64,000 nt of DNA from Oceanobacillus timonensis. GTDB taxonomy: Bacteria > Bacillota > Bacilli > Bacillales > Amphibacillaceae. This document shows, one piece after another, positions 31,910 through 38,566 of the stretch. Under the pieces are notes generated by a model. It made no database searches, had not been told where the DNA came from, and worked only from the letters and a program-made list of their open reading frames with translations. Location of the stretch: the NCBI RefSeq assembly GCF_900166635.1, contig NZ_LT800497.1, positions 3,706,344-3,770,343 of the forward strand. The letters run 5' to 3'. Made by a program: the position numbers and the translations under genes. The stretch's first letter is position 1, and each line of letters starts with the position of its first letter.

Positions 31910-32293
31910 GTTCAAACCTTTTAGACGGGAGTGGTCATTTTGTCCACATTTTTGAACTACGCTGATCTTTGATAATCTGAACCTTCCGTCGAGAGAACGA
32001 GGCTTCCAACTGAGTTCAATCAATGAGTAGTAATAGATGTTATGGATGCGAGAACTGCCTGTTGTCACGACGTTTAGGGGCAGAGCCTAACGTATAGAGT
32101 TGGGACCGAACTAAACGGGCAAACAGGATGGAACTTTTCTCGGTAACGTCTATTTAAGGGAATGATTACCTGGTCTACCAGCGTTTGCGTTGGCGCATGT
32201 ACAACGAAAGGACTGGGGCCTAATCCACTTTATAGGTTCAATTTTTATCAATTCGTGCACCCTGTCGATATAAGTGGTATTGACAGGGTTTTT
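31910..32293 (+). ncRNA. Structured plus-strand non-coding RNA, about 385 nt
   Basis: No open frame of note on either strand. The stretch has a promoter, a terminator and many possible helices. An 11-pair closing helix joins 32,032-32,042 to 32,144-32,154 (one G-T pair). Inside it are CGAGAA/TTCTCG (32,049-32,054 with 32,137-32,142), CCTGTT/AACAGG (32,058-32,063 with 32,122-32,127) and a hairpin ACGTTTAGG/CCTAACGT (32,070-32,093). A 5' hairpin (31,907-31,960) has GACGG in its loop that could pair with CCGTC at 31,986-31,990, a pseudoknot. 3' of these lie small hairpins such as CTGG-TCTA-CCAG and TGCG-TTGG-CGCA. I cannot assign it to a named RNA family. Confidence 0.7.
32260..32293 (+). terminator. 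Intrinsic terminator of the plus-strand RNA
   Basis: CCCTGTC (32,260-32,266) pairs perfectly with GACAGGG (32,282-32,288), followed by TTTTT. The minus direction has no T run, so it serves the plus-strand RNA only. It ends exactly at the stop of the convergent XRE gene. Confidence 0.85.
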
Positions 32294-32495
32294 AAAAGAA
32301 ATCATTCATATCAACTTCATCACCAAAAGTTTCTTTTAACTTCTTCAGAAATTGATAACTTGGATATTTAAACCCACCTTCAATTTTTGAATAAAACGAA
32401 ACTGATACTCCGACTTTATCCGCTATGTCTTTTTGAGATAGTTTGTGTATCTTTCTGAATGCTTTCAGGTGGTTCAAAGACCTCTCATCACTCAA
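32292..32495 (-). CDS. XRE-family small regulator
   Basis: 67 residues, a single helix-turn-helix domain: LNHLKAFRKIHKLSQKDIADKVGVSVSFYSKIEGGFKYPS. The protein is little more than this domain. It lies convergent with the non-coding RNA gene. It may adjust early or late transcription; the operator is unknown. Confidence 0.85.
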   Translation of the reverse strand: MSDERSLNHLKAFRKIHKLSQKDIADKVGVSVSFYSKIEGGFKYPSYQFLKKLKETFGDEVDMNDFF

Positions 32496-32510
32496 ATATC
32501 CTCGCCTCCT

Positions 32511-32621
32511 TCATTCGCAATCCTCACAGCTACGGGGAAATCCTGTTTCTTCCCCGTCTATTAAAGAGCCGCATTGTTCGCATGAAAATCCTTCAAGCAT
32601 CATATCTACCGTGTCGCTCAT
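32511..32621 (-). CDS. Small zinc-ribbon-like protein (36 aa)
   Basis: Start set at ATG 32,621, which has GGGAGGATTTAGCA upstream; a longer frame from 32,699 has no site. MSDTVDMMLEGFSCEQCGSL ... CEDCE carries two Cys pairs (C-E-Q-C and C-E-D-C) 13 residues apart, a probable zinc knuckle. Function unknown. Confidence 0.6.
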   Translation of the reverse strand: MSDTVDMMLEGFSCEQCGSLIDGEETGFPRSCEDCE

Positions 32622-32708
32622 TGCTAAATCCTCCCGAGTGCCGTATAATAGGCACATAATTAAATTTGTGTTGATGACCTTATTTGTTCTGCAAAACAAG
32701 TAAGGTTT

Positions 32709-32897
32709 TTATTTTGCAACAACTTCTCCCCTCCAGGAGTGTTCAATCTCGATATTGTCATCAGATCTTGCTGAATGACTTGGATGTTCGAAATAAATGT
32801 TTCCATCATCAATCACTGTGTAAATAACGTTGAGATATTCCCATTTGTCTCCGATTTTTAATTCGTTTCCATTACCATCAAAATATCCTGTAAGCAT
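32709..32897 (-). CDS. Small unknown phage protein (62 aa)
   Basis: MLTGYFDGNGNELKIGDKWE then YTVIDDGNIYFEHPSHSA; beta-rich with the 'DGNGNELKIGDKW' opening often seen in small YopX-like or SH3-like phage proteins. A ribosome site (AGGAGG, 7 nt) supports the start. Function unknown. Confidence 0.6.
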   Translation of the reverse strand: MLTGYFDGNGNELKIGDKWEYLNVIYTVIDDGNIYFEHPSHSARSDDNIEIEHSWRGEVVAK

Positions 32898-32908
32898 GTT
32901 TAGTCCTC

Positions 32909-33127
32909 CTATTTTGCAATTTCGTACCCTGCTCCAAGTTGTTCCAATATTTCTCTTGCGTCTGCAGACAACTCGTCCACAAGATAAAACTCGTCATCAA
33001 GTTTTAATATCTCATCCCCACTATGAACATCATTTCCGAGACCATCTGTAACGTACATTTGCCTCCGCTCGCTGTATGGAGAGCCTGTGCGTCTTACTCT
33101 TGTGATATCCGGATGTTCTAAATCCAT
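32909..33127 (-). CDS. YqaI-like small phage protein
   Basis: Start ATG 33,127 (AAGGGTGCTTAAC upstream), giving 72 residues; a longer start at 33,157 lies inside the preceding gene. The pattern MDLEHPDITRVRRTG ... GNDVHSGDEIL ... LVDELSADAREILEQLGAGYEIAK agrees with the YqaI-type family (HP-x-I-x-x ... G-x-E-V-x-x-GDEI). Function unknown. Confidence 0.65.
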   Translation of the reverse strand: MDLEHPDITRVRRTGSPYSERRQMYVTDGLGNDVHSGDEILKLDDEFYLVDELSADAREILEQLGAGYEIAK

Positions 33128-33128
33128 G

Positions 33129-33227
33129 TTAAGCACCCTTTCTTTGTGTTTTGTCATACCAAAGTTTTACAAGAATTTCTTTATGATCGTATTTTAATGA
33201 CTGCCATGCTCCTGCTTTGATTTTCAT
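33129..33227 (-). CDS. Very small phage protein (32 aa)
   Basis: ATG 33,227 with a near-perfect AAAGGAGG 6 nt upstream. MKIKAGAWQSLKYDHKEILV then KLWYDKTQRKGA: basic, helical. The ribosome site is the main evidence that it is real. Function unknown. Confidence 0.6.
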   Translation of the reverse strand: MKIKAGAWQSLKYDHKEILVKLWYDKTQRKGA

Positions 33228-33244
33228 TTGATTACCTCCTTTAA

Positions 33245-33424
33245 TCAGTAAAGAACATCTTCTATATGAGTTTCTTTTCTGTCATACATATACAGTTCCA
33301 AGATATTAATTGCGTCCACATAAGCCTGTATCTTTTCCAATAAAATATCCTGCGATACGACACCTTGAAGCAATTCCAATTCCGAATGCATATCCGATTT
33401 AAGAATTTCAATTGAATGTTCCAT
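33245..33424 (-). CDS. Small helical phage protein (59 aa)
   Basis: ATG 33,424 behind GGAGGGTGATT; the longer frame from 33,442 lacks a site. Entirely helical (SIEILKSDMHSELELLQGVV, LLEKIQAYVDAINILELY). Function unknown. Confidence 0.6.
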   Translation of the reverse strand: MEHSIEILKSDMHSELELLQGVVSQDILLEKIQAYVDAINILELYMYDRKETHIEDVLY

Positions 33425-33434
33425 AATCACCCTC

Positions 33435-33521
33435 CTAAACATTAATTAACATGTAATAAAGAAACGTCATTGCTCCGATAAAACCGATGGTGTGCAACCA
33501 TTTGTAAAATCGTTCGCTCAT
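33435..33521 (-). CDS. Single-helix phage membrane peptide (28 aa)
   Basis: ATG 33,521 overlaps the preceding stop (ATATGAG) and has GAGG upstream. MSERFYKWLHTIGFIGAMTF then LYYMLINV: charged start and one membrane helix. Function unknown. Confidence 0.5.
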   Translation of the reverse strand: MSERFYKWLHTIGFIGAMTFLYYMLINV

Positions 33522-33763
33522 ATGCGGGACCTCAGGAACTCGCCGTGCGACTTATTGATATTGTCGATTAACGACTGCACGGCAATACTCTTGCTTTCCT
33601 CTCCAATGTTTCTTAGTGCGTTTAAAGAGTTTTGTGCATCTTTATAGAATTGATCAGATTTTTCAAACTCTCCATTTTCAATGGCTTGCATTCCTGACAT
33701 GCAACAATCTATAAAACATGCACTTTGTTGTTTTAATCTTTCGTTAATGTCATTTGTGTACAT
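33518..33763 (-). CDS. Helical phage protein (81 aa)
   Basis: MYTNDINERLKQQSACFIDCCMSGM... with several Cys and predicted long helices (AIENGEFEKSDQFYKDAQNSLNAL). The ENG-x-F-x-x-S-x-x-FYK-type segment also occurs in the protein at 35,691-36,107 (DIENGNFAEAVELYKNL), hinting at a shared repeat-like helical fold. Function unknown. Confidence 0.6.
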   Translation of the reverse strand: MYTNDINERLKQQSACFIDCCMSGMQAIENGEFEKSDQFYKDAQNSLNALRNIGEESKSIAVQSLIDNINKSHGEFLRSRI

Positions 33764-33766
33764 GGT

Positions 33767-34090
33767 TCACTCTCCTCTAAAAATATCTTTAAAATTTTTG
33801 TCCAAGAAATCTGCCATCTTGCTTGCTTGAAAACTCCAAGTTTGTCCTTTTGATTTCGGATAATAAACGAAGCCGCCATTTTCTACATCGAGAATCTTTT
33901 TGAAATGAGTCGGATACAAAATGTTCTCTTTTATCCAAACTTGTTTCCTTCCGACTTTCTCCTCTAAATCTTTCATGGTCCAATACACTCCAGATAATGA
34001 TTGGTTTTGAAGATTCTCTAATTCAATCTTGCTAATCACAACTTGGTCATCAGGGACCGGAACCGATAGATTAACGTTGAATTGTTGCAT
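33767..34090 (-). CDS. DUF771-like excisionase/MerR-type DNA-binding protein
   Basis: 107 residues. After a short strand region, WTMKDLEEKVGRKQVWIKENILYPTHFKKILDVENGGFVYYP matches DUF771, a winged-helix, excisionase-like fold found in the early regions of Gram-positive phages. It may bind DNA during excision or early transcription; not proven. Three nt from the next gene. Confidence 0.75.
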   Translation of the reverse strand: MQQFNVNLSVPVPDDQVVISKIELENLQNQSLSGVYWTMKDLEEKVGRKQVWIKENILYPTHFKKILDVENGGFVYYPKSKGQTWSFQASKMADFLDKNFKDIFRGE

Positions 34091-34103
34091 TTTTCCACCT
34101 CAC

Positions 34104-34286
34104 TTAAATACCTAAAATTTTTCGGATATGCTTTACATGTTCTTGAGCTTTCGGGCCGTTTCTTTTCCCGTTAAGAATGTCACTCAAATACGGACCGGAA
34201 ATCCCCAACATCTCTGCTAATTCAGCGTGTTTCATTTTTCTTTTATAGAGTTCAGAACGAACTCTAATACTTAAATCCTCTGGCAT
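34104..34286 (-). CDS. XRE-family regulator
   Basis: 60 residues from ATG 34,286 (GGAGGTTGAATAAA upstream). The domain IRVRSELYKRKMKHAELAEMLGISGPYLSDILNGKRNGP is a compact helix-turn-helix. It follows the antirepressor. Its target is not evident. Confidence 0.8.
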   Translation of the reverse strand: MPEDLSIRVRSELYKRKMKHAELAEMLGISGPYLSDILNGKRNGPKAQEHVKHIRKILGI

Positions 34287-34287
34287 T

Positions 34288-35028
34288 TTATTCAACCTCC
34301 TGTTCAATAATTGGAATAATTTCGTTTTCTTTCAGTAATTCATAGAGAAACAATCTTCCTTTTTGAGTCCACTTTGTATTCATGGTCACGTCTGGTGTCC
34401 CATCTTTCCTTGTAATATCAATTGTGTTCGAATGAGTATATCCTTTGTCTTGGTACTTGCTATAAAGAAGCCATTGGTCACCTTGTTTATACTGAATTCT
34501 TAATTCATGCAATTTCTTATTCATTGATTGGGCAGACATCCCATAGTCTTTTGCTATCTGACCGATTGTGACGGTTCCTTTACTTTTCAGTATCTTGTCT
34601 GTGTAGTCCGCTTTAGGCTGTAGCTCATTGTTTTGTTGTACAAGCATACTGTTTTGTGTTTCTAGTTTTTCTTTTTCTTCCTCTGATTCAACTAATTGAA
34701 TAAGTGCTTCTTTATAATTTCCTGGAAGTTTATAAGGTTGCTGTGCATTTTCTAATTCTTCTATTCGCTTAATGACTCTGAATCGAGTTTTAGCATCATA
34801 CTTTAAAGCAAGTTGCATAGCTCCATCTTTACCGAATTCGTAATAAGGTCTCTTTTGATTATTCTTATCTTTATAAGAGCCGGGCTCAAAAATGAGCTGG
34901 GCGGATTCGTTCCCCAAGTCCTCAATTTCATTACGAATATCACGCATCACATTCTTGTGCTCTTTACCTACAATCTCCGCAATATCCAAACTTGTCATTT
35001 TAACGTCTGTTTTTAGTAATTCGTTCAT
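34288..35028 (-). CDS. Rha/KilAC antirepressor
   Basis: 246 residues. N-terminal Rha domain: MTSLDIAEIVGKEHKNVMRDIRNEIEDLG, then YYEFGKDGAMQLALKYDAKTRFRVIKRIEELE. A coiled coil follows (residues 115-140), then a KilA C-terminal domain: SKGTVTIGQIAKDYGMSAQSMNKKLHELRIQYKQGDQWLLY. Such proteins interfere with phage or host repressors. It overlaps the Cro-like gene by 4 nt. Confidence 0.92.
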   Translation of the reverse strand: MNELLKTDVKMTSLDIAEIVGKEHKNVMRDIRNEIEDLGNESAQLIFEPGSYKDKNNQKRPYYEFGKDGAMQLALKYDAKTRFRVIKRIEELENAQQPYKLPGNYKEALIQLVESEEEKEKLETQNSMLVQQNNELQPKADYTDKILKSKGTVTIGQIAKDYGMSAQSMNKKLHELRIQYKQGDQWLLYSKYQDKGYTHSNTIDITRKDGTPDVTMNTKWTQKGRLFLYELLKENEIIPIIEQEVE

Positions 35029-35228
35029 TTAGATTGCTCCTTTCTTAAATCCTCTAATGAAACCTCTAATGCATCTGCTATCTTGCACACTAATTCAAAA
35101 CTAGGTTTTTTAATTTTGCCATTCTTCAAATAAGTGATTGTATTTGTTCCTACACCAGCCTTTTTTGCTAGCTTATATTGAGTAAACCCTTTTTCTTTCA
35201 TAATTTCTTCAATCTCAAACCACAACAT
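35025..35228 (-). CDS. Cro-like XRE repressor, first gene of the early operon
   Basis: 67 residues: EEIMKEKGFTQYKLAKKAGVGTNTITYLKNGKIKKPSFELVCKIADAL. A single helix-turn-helix domain. The gene begins just left of a 24-bp palindrome (35,247-35,270), probably its own or the CI-like operator. Leads the leftward early operon. Confidence 0.85.
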   Translation of the reverse strand: MLWFEIEEIMKEKGFTQYKLAKKAGVGTNTITYLKNGKIKKPSFELVCKIADALEVSLEDLRKEQSK

Positions 35229-35246
35229 ATAGTTGAAACCTTTCTT

Positions 35247-35289
35247 TTTAACTCAATATATTGAATTAAATTATATATTTTGGTACAAT
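35247..35289. promoter_or_regulatory. Operator palindrome and plus-strand promoter
   Basis: A 24-bp palindrome is centred at 35,258/35,259 with 11 of 12 positions matching (core TCAATATATTGA). It overlaps the -35 TTGAAT (35,261-35,266) of a plus-strand promoter with a 17-nt spacer and -10 TACAAT (35,284-35,289). It also covers the region upstream of the leftward Cro-like gene. This sequence differs from the ACTAGT operators near 36,220-36,415. Confidence 0.7.
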
Positions 35290-35312
35290 CTCCCACGAAG
35301 GGAGGCGAGAAT

Positions 35313-35702
35313 GTGATCGATTATTTCGCGCTTTACCAATCCATTCTAAAATCTGTTAGAGATGATAAACCTGGTAACAGAAAAGAGTTGATAAAATCCT
35401 TAACCTATGACGAATACATCAAGAAAATGCGTTCGAACGGAATTGCAGATGATTTATTGATTGAGTCTATTTTTGAGACAGTTGATAACTTATTAGATGA
35501 CGGTCTTATCAAAGGCGAAAAATTACCGGTAAAAGAAGAAGACCCATATTCGTTTAAAGGATTATCAACTTTCGGTCACCAGTATTTATCTGCTGTAGAA
35601 AAGCCAGAATTCAAGGAAAGACTAAAAGCTATTCTTAAAGAAGAAGGTCTCCCTTTGAATCCGCAATCTGTATCTAAAGCGATTTCTAATTTACTTTGGT
35701 GA
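35313..35702 (+). CDS. Unknown phage protein, possible winged-helix (129 aa)
   Basis: GTG start at 35,313 with GGGAGGCGAG 3-8 nt upstream; a TTG at 35,280 has no site. Sequence (M)IDYFALYQSILKSVRDD..., IESIFETVDNLLDDGLIKGEKL and LSTFGHQYLSAVEKPEFKERLKAIL resembles small YjcQ-like winged-helix proteins, but the match is weak. It is one of few plus-strand genes left of the repressor and converges on the next gene. Confidence 0.6.
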   Translation: MIDYFALYQSILKSVRDDKPGNRKELIKSLTYDEYIKKMRSNGIADDLLIESIFETVDNLLDDGLIKGEKLPVKEEDPYSFKGLSTFGHQYLSAVEKPEFKERLKAILKEEGLPLNPQSVSKAISNLLW

Positions 35703-36107
35703 TTTTTTTAAACAATCTTTGAAGTCTTTGGCGAGAAATGAGAATGTAACAATAACATCTTCGCCAAAGGCTTCCGTTTTAACAGAATCTTCTAGAACAT
35801 ATTCAACAACAAAGCCATCGATATATACTGTTTTATCCGTTTCAATCACTTCGCGTTTCTTGTTTAACTCCGGTGCTAGTTCTTTATTTCTTTTATGTTC
35901 TTTCAATTCTTGCAACCTCTCTAACGTAAACGTAAGGTTCTTATAGAGTTCTACAGCTTCAGCGAAATTACCATTTTCTATATCTTCAGAAACTTTTTCT
36001 GCGATATAGTGATAAGAATTTAGGTAAACATTTGCTAATCTACGGTCTGTATCTTTAAACATGAATTCCATTCCATCTGTCAGATAATTTTTCTCCACCT
36101 TCTCCAC
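35691..36107 (-). CDS. Unknown phage protein under the leftward operator-controlled promoter
   Basis: 138 residues with a helical N-terminal half (LANVYLNSYHYIAEKVSEDIENGNFAEAVELYKNLTF) and a beta-rich C-terminal half (VETDKTVYIDGFVVEYVLEDS-like). GTG start at 36,107 or 36,098 (GGGAGTGGAG upstream). It shares a helical segment with the gene at 33,518. It overlaps the 3' end of the plus-strand gene by 12 nt. Function unknown; its promoter position suggests an immunity or lysogeny-related role. Confidence 0.55.
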   Translation of the reverse strand: MEKVEKNYLTDGMEFMFKDTDRRLANVYLNSYHYIAEKVSEDIENGNFAEAVELYKNLTFTLERLQELKEHKRNKELAPELNKKREVIETDKTVYIDGFVVEYVLEDSVKTEAFGEDVIVTFSFLAKDFKDCLKKSPK

Positions 36108-36207
36108 TCCCTTTATTAGCTATTTAATCTGTACATAATATACCGTCGTCGGCTCGGTATCACAGCGCATTAATTTAAATTAAAAGCTAATTAACTAGCG
36201 AAAGTTA

Positions 36208-36236
36208 TTGACAAATATTAAAACTAGTTTTAATAT
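36208..36236 (+). promoter_or_regulatory. Rightward promoter with operator O1
   Basis: -35 TTGACA (36,208-36,213), 17-nt spacer, -10 TAATAT (36,231-36,236). A perfect 20-bp palindrome (36,216-36,235, core AAAACTAGTTTT) fills the spacer and -10. It would be switched off by a bound repressor. It points to the CI-like gene. Confidence 0.65.
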
Positions 36237-36364
36237 ATAGACATAGCTAAATAAGATTATAAAAAGCCTGTAATTTCACATTTTGTCAGCTCCCCAGCGA
36301 AAAAATGTATTTAGATAGGTCGTATTTTTTATTGTCTTTTTTGCTAATCAAATAGCTTACCTAG

Positions 36365-36415
36365 AGTATATTAAATCTAGTTTTAAAAGTCAACACAAAA
36401 ATAAAACTAGTTTTA
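36365..36415 (-). promoter_or_regulatory. Leftward promoter with operators O2 and O3
   Basis: Minus-strand -35 TTGACT (36,393-36,388), 17-nt spacer, -10 TATACT (36,370-36,365). O2 (36,371-36,386) lies in the spacer, one mismatched pair. O3 (36,402-36,415) has core AAAACTAGTTTT. O2 and O3 centres are 30 bp apart, about three DNA turns. The rest of 36,108-36,431 has no gene. Confidence 0.7.
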
Positions 36416-36431
36416 AAATGTTAGGTGAATA

Positions 36432-36872
36432 ATGAAAGGAAAAGTTGATATGACAGCTTTCGATCGTTTAAAAAAACTTTGTGATGAACAAGGACTATCG
36501 GTAAATAAATTAGAAGAAAAAATAGGATTAAGCAAAAACACTTTATATTCTTGGAAGAAAAATACTCCCAAAGGTAGCAATCTTACGAAAGTAGCAGACT
36601 TTTTTGACGTATCCACTGATTACTTATTAGGTCGTACAGATAAAAAACGCTACTACGATTTAACAGAACAAGATGAAAAAGAAGTTGAAGAAGAGCTTGA
36701 ACGTATTCTTAAAAACTCCGAGAGCAACTTTGGATTTGCTGCATTTGATGGTGAAGTACCTGACGAATCCGACAAGGAAGATTATGAAATGTTTGTTTCT
36801 GCTATGCGGGTCGCAATACGTTCGCATAAAAGAATGGCTAAGAAAAAGTTTACACCAAAGAAATACCGGTAA
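36432..36872 (+). CDS. CI-like phage repressor
   Basis: 146 residues. The N-terminal helix-turn-helix is FDRLKKLCDEQGLSVNKLEEKIGLSKNTLYSWKKNTPKGSNLTKVADFF, followed by DVSTDYLLGRTDKK, typical of phage repressors. The C-terminal half is helical and acidic. There is no LexA-type peptidase domain, so release should depend on the ImmA peptidase encoded next. Starts at ATG 36,432 or 36,450 (AAAGGAAAAG upstream). It most likely binds the three ACTAGT operators just upstream. Confidence 0.88.
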   Translation: MKGKVDMTAFDRLKKLCDEQGLSVNKLEEKIGLSKNTLYSWKKNTPKGSNLTKVADFFDVSTDYLLGRTDKKRYYDLTEQDEKEVEEELERILKNSESNFGFAAFDGEVPDESDKEDYEMFVSAMRVAIRSHKRMAKKKFTPKKYR

Positions 36873-36884
36873 GGGAATGATTGC

Positions 36885-37304
36885 TTGAATATAGAAAAGA
36901 AAGTCAATCAGTTAGTTGATAAGTATGGTTCTAGAGATCCATTTGAAATTTGTAGGGTTATGGGAATCGATATAATTTATATGCCCTTAGGGAAATCAAG
37001 AAAGGGTTTTTTCAGCCGTTTGTATAGAACAGCCGCTATACTTATAAATGAAGATTTATCTTACGAAAAACAAAAAACGACTTGTGCACACGAATTAGGA
37101 CACATTATATTACATTCAGAACTTAATGCAGCCTTTTTAAATTCAAATACTTATCAAATAACAGATAAGTATGAAATAGAAGCTAACGAATTTATGTTAG
37201 AGCTGTTATTTAATGAAAATGAACCATATCCGATAACGATAGAAGAAGCTACAGAAGAATATGGCATCCCTGAACAGCTTCTAAAGAAAAAATTTTACCC
37301 TTAG
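36885..37304 (+). CDS. immA: ImmA/IrrE-type metallopeptidase
   Basis: 139 residues from TTG 36,885 with AAGGGAATG upstream. The zinc motif is HELGH (TTCAHELGHIILH), followed by IEANEFMLELL, the third-ligand region. In ICEBs1, ImmA cleaves the ImmR repressor to induce the element. The same pairing here suggests induction by proteolysis of the CI-like protein. Confidence 0.92.
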   Translation: MNIEKKVNQLVDKYGSRDPFEICRVMGIDIIYMPLGKSRKGFFSRLYRTAAILINEDLSYEKQKTTCAHELGHIILHSELNAAFLNSNTYQITDKYEIEANEFMLELLFNENEPYPITIEEATEEYGIPEQLLKKKFYP

Positions 37305-37334
37305 AAAGAACATATATTCTATAAGAGGAGGGGT

Positions 37335-38444
37335 ATGATGGCTAGCTTCACTAAGCGCGGCAAAACATGGCAGTATACTATCAGTAGAATGGTGAACGGT
37401 AAATCTAAACCTATACGCAAAAGTGGCTTCCGAACAAAAAAAGAAGCTCAAATTGCAGCTGCGGAAATAGAAAACAAGATGAACAGAGGGATGCCCGTCC
37501 ATTTAAAATTAGAACCGATCGATGAATATTTCGAGCAATGGGCTAACCTTTATAAAAACCATGTTTCAAAAGGGACAAGACAACTATACGATTACACGCT
37601 GAACTATATAAAAGAGTATTTTCAAGATACGCCGCTACAACACATTAATTATAATGAATATCAAGCATTTATTAACAAGTTAGGTGAGAGCTATTCTAGA
37701 GAAACGGTAAAGAAAGTGAATTCTCATATTAGAGCCTGCGTGCGCGATGCGATGGACGATGGGATTATTCATATCGATTTCACGCGTAAAGTAGTTTTGT
37801 CGGGAAAAGATGGTAAACGGGCAATAGAGAAGCACTTGCAATACAGTGAAAGTCAAACGCTATTACACGCACTATTTGACTACCTGGAAAAAGAACACCG
37901 TTCGGTTTATTATATTATTCTGCTGGCTTTGACATCGGGCATGCGGTTTGCGGAGATGGCGGCCTTAACCAGAAAAGACTTTGATTTTGTTAATAATACG
38001 ATTGATGTCAATAAATCGTGGGGCTATTTGCCAACGACTGAAAACGGAGTGCGAATCACAAAGACTGAAAGCTCTAACCGTGTCATAAACATGGACCCTC
38101 GGACCATGAAGGTATTTAAAAAATTCTTTGAAGAAGTACCTGAAAATATACACCAGCTCGTATTTTTCAATCCGGCCTCAAAATATAAAATTTACAGTAA
38201 CACAGGAGTGAACAAAGCGTTAAGAAAATTGTTTGAATCATTAGAACTTGACGGCGTTTCTATACACGGGTTGAGACATACTTATGCCTCGGTATTGCTG
38301 TACAAGGATGTATCTATACAATATATTTCCGAACAGCTAGGACACTCTGATGTCGATACTACAATTCGGGTTTACACTCATCTGCTTAAAGAAAAAAGAT
38401 ACGTCGATAGAGATAAGGCGACTCGTATTTTTTCCACAATGTGA
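37335..38444 (+). CDS. int: Tyrosine integrase
   Basis: 369 residues. The N-terminal arm-binding part (GKTWQYTISRMVNGKSKPIRKSGFRTKKEAQIAA) matches the AP2-like domain of Gram-positive phage integrases. The core-binding SAM-like domain spans residues 60-150. The catalytic domain shows Arg in ALTSGMRFAEMAAL, HGLRHTYASVLL, QLGHSDVDTTIRVYTHLL with the Tyr nucleophile. Ribosome site GAGGAGGGG. It cuts and joins DNA at att sites; the right attachment site is just downstream. Confidence 0.95.
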   Translation: MMASFTKRGKTWQYTISRMVNGKSKPIRKSGFRTKKEAQIAAAEIENKMNRGMPVHLKLEPIDEYFEQWANLYKNHVSKGTRQLYDYTLNYIKEYFQDTPLQHINYNEYQAFINKLGESYSRETVKKVNSHIRACVRDAMDDGIIHIDFTRKVVLSGKDGKRAIEKHLQYSESQTLLHALFDYLEKEHRSVYYIILLALTSGMRFAEMAALTRKDFDFVNNTIDVNKSWGYLPTTENGVRITKTESSNRVINMDPRTMKVFKKFFEEVPENIHQLVFFNPASKYKIYSNTGVNKALRKLFESLELDGVSIHGLRHTYASVLLYKDVSIQYISEQLGHSDVDTTIRVYTHLLKEKRYVDRDKATRIFSTM

Positions 38445-38516
38445 TTCGTTTTACACATATTTTACACATTTCTATTTACAAACACCCGTAAACACTGGTA
38501 TCATAAGCAGAATTGA
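38445..38516. other. Likely right attachment region (attR)
   Basis: Between the integrase stop and the riboswitch lie two direct copies of TTTTACACAT (38,449-38,458 and 38,460-38,469), which look like integrase arm sites. A stretch with short repeats (CGTAAACACTGGTATCATAAG) follows and could hold the core. The core cannot be defined without the left end, which is outside the window. No tRNA gene is present. Confidence 0.45.
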
Positions 38517-38553
38517 ACGTGGTTCGTAACCATCCCACGCTAAAAAACTAGGA
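38517..38553 (+). promoter_or_regulatory. preQ1-I riboswitch of queT
   Basis: P1 stem CGTGG (38,518-38,522) with CCACG (38,535-38,539), loop TTCGTAACCATC and the A-rich tail TAAAAAACTA, which fits the class I preQ1 aptamer consensus. The tail runs straight into the ribosome site AGGAGG, so binding of preQ1 should block translation. It controls the transporter for queuosine precursors just downstream. Confidence 0.9.
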
Positions 38554-38566
38554 GGAAAAACAACAA

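Larger units (their letters stand above)
1..38516. mobile_element. Siphovirus-type prophage, left end outside window
   Basis: A near-complete temperate phage genome. From right to left it has integrase, ImmA and repressor (plus strand), then early regulators, recombination, replication, terminase, head, tail, baseplate and lysis genes (minus strand). The order follows the usual Firmicutes siphovirus plan with SPP1-type portal and MuF proteins. The right border must lie between the integrase stop (38,444) and the preQ1 riboswitch of queT (38,517). The left border and the endolysin are beyond position 1. No frameshifted or truncated structural gene was seen, so it may be functional; that is inference. 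Confidence 0.95.

Noticed and set aside
31910..32293. Group I intron, 6S RNA, tmRNA or RNase P RNA as identity of the plus-strand RNA
   Set aside because: None of their conserved core sequences was found; the RNA is left unassigned.
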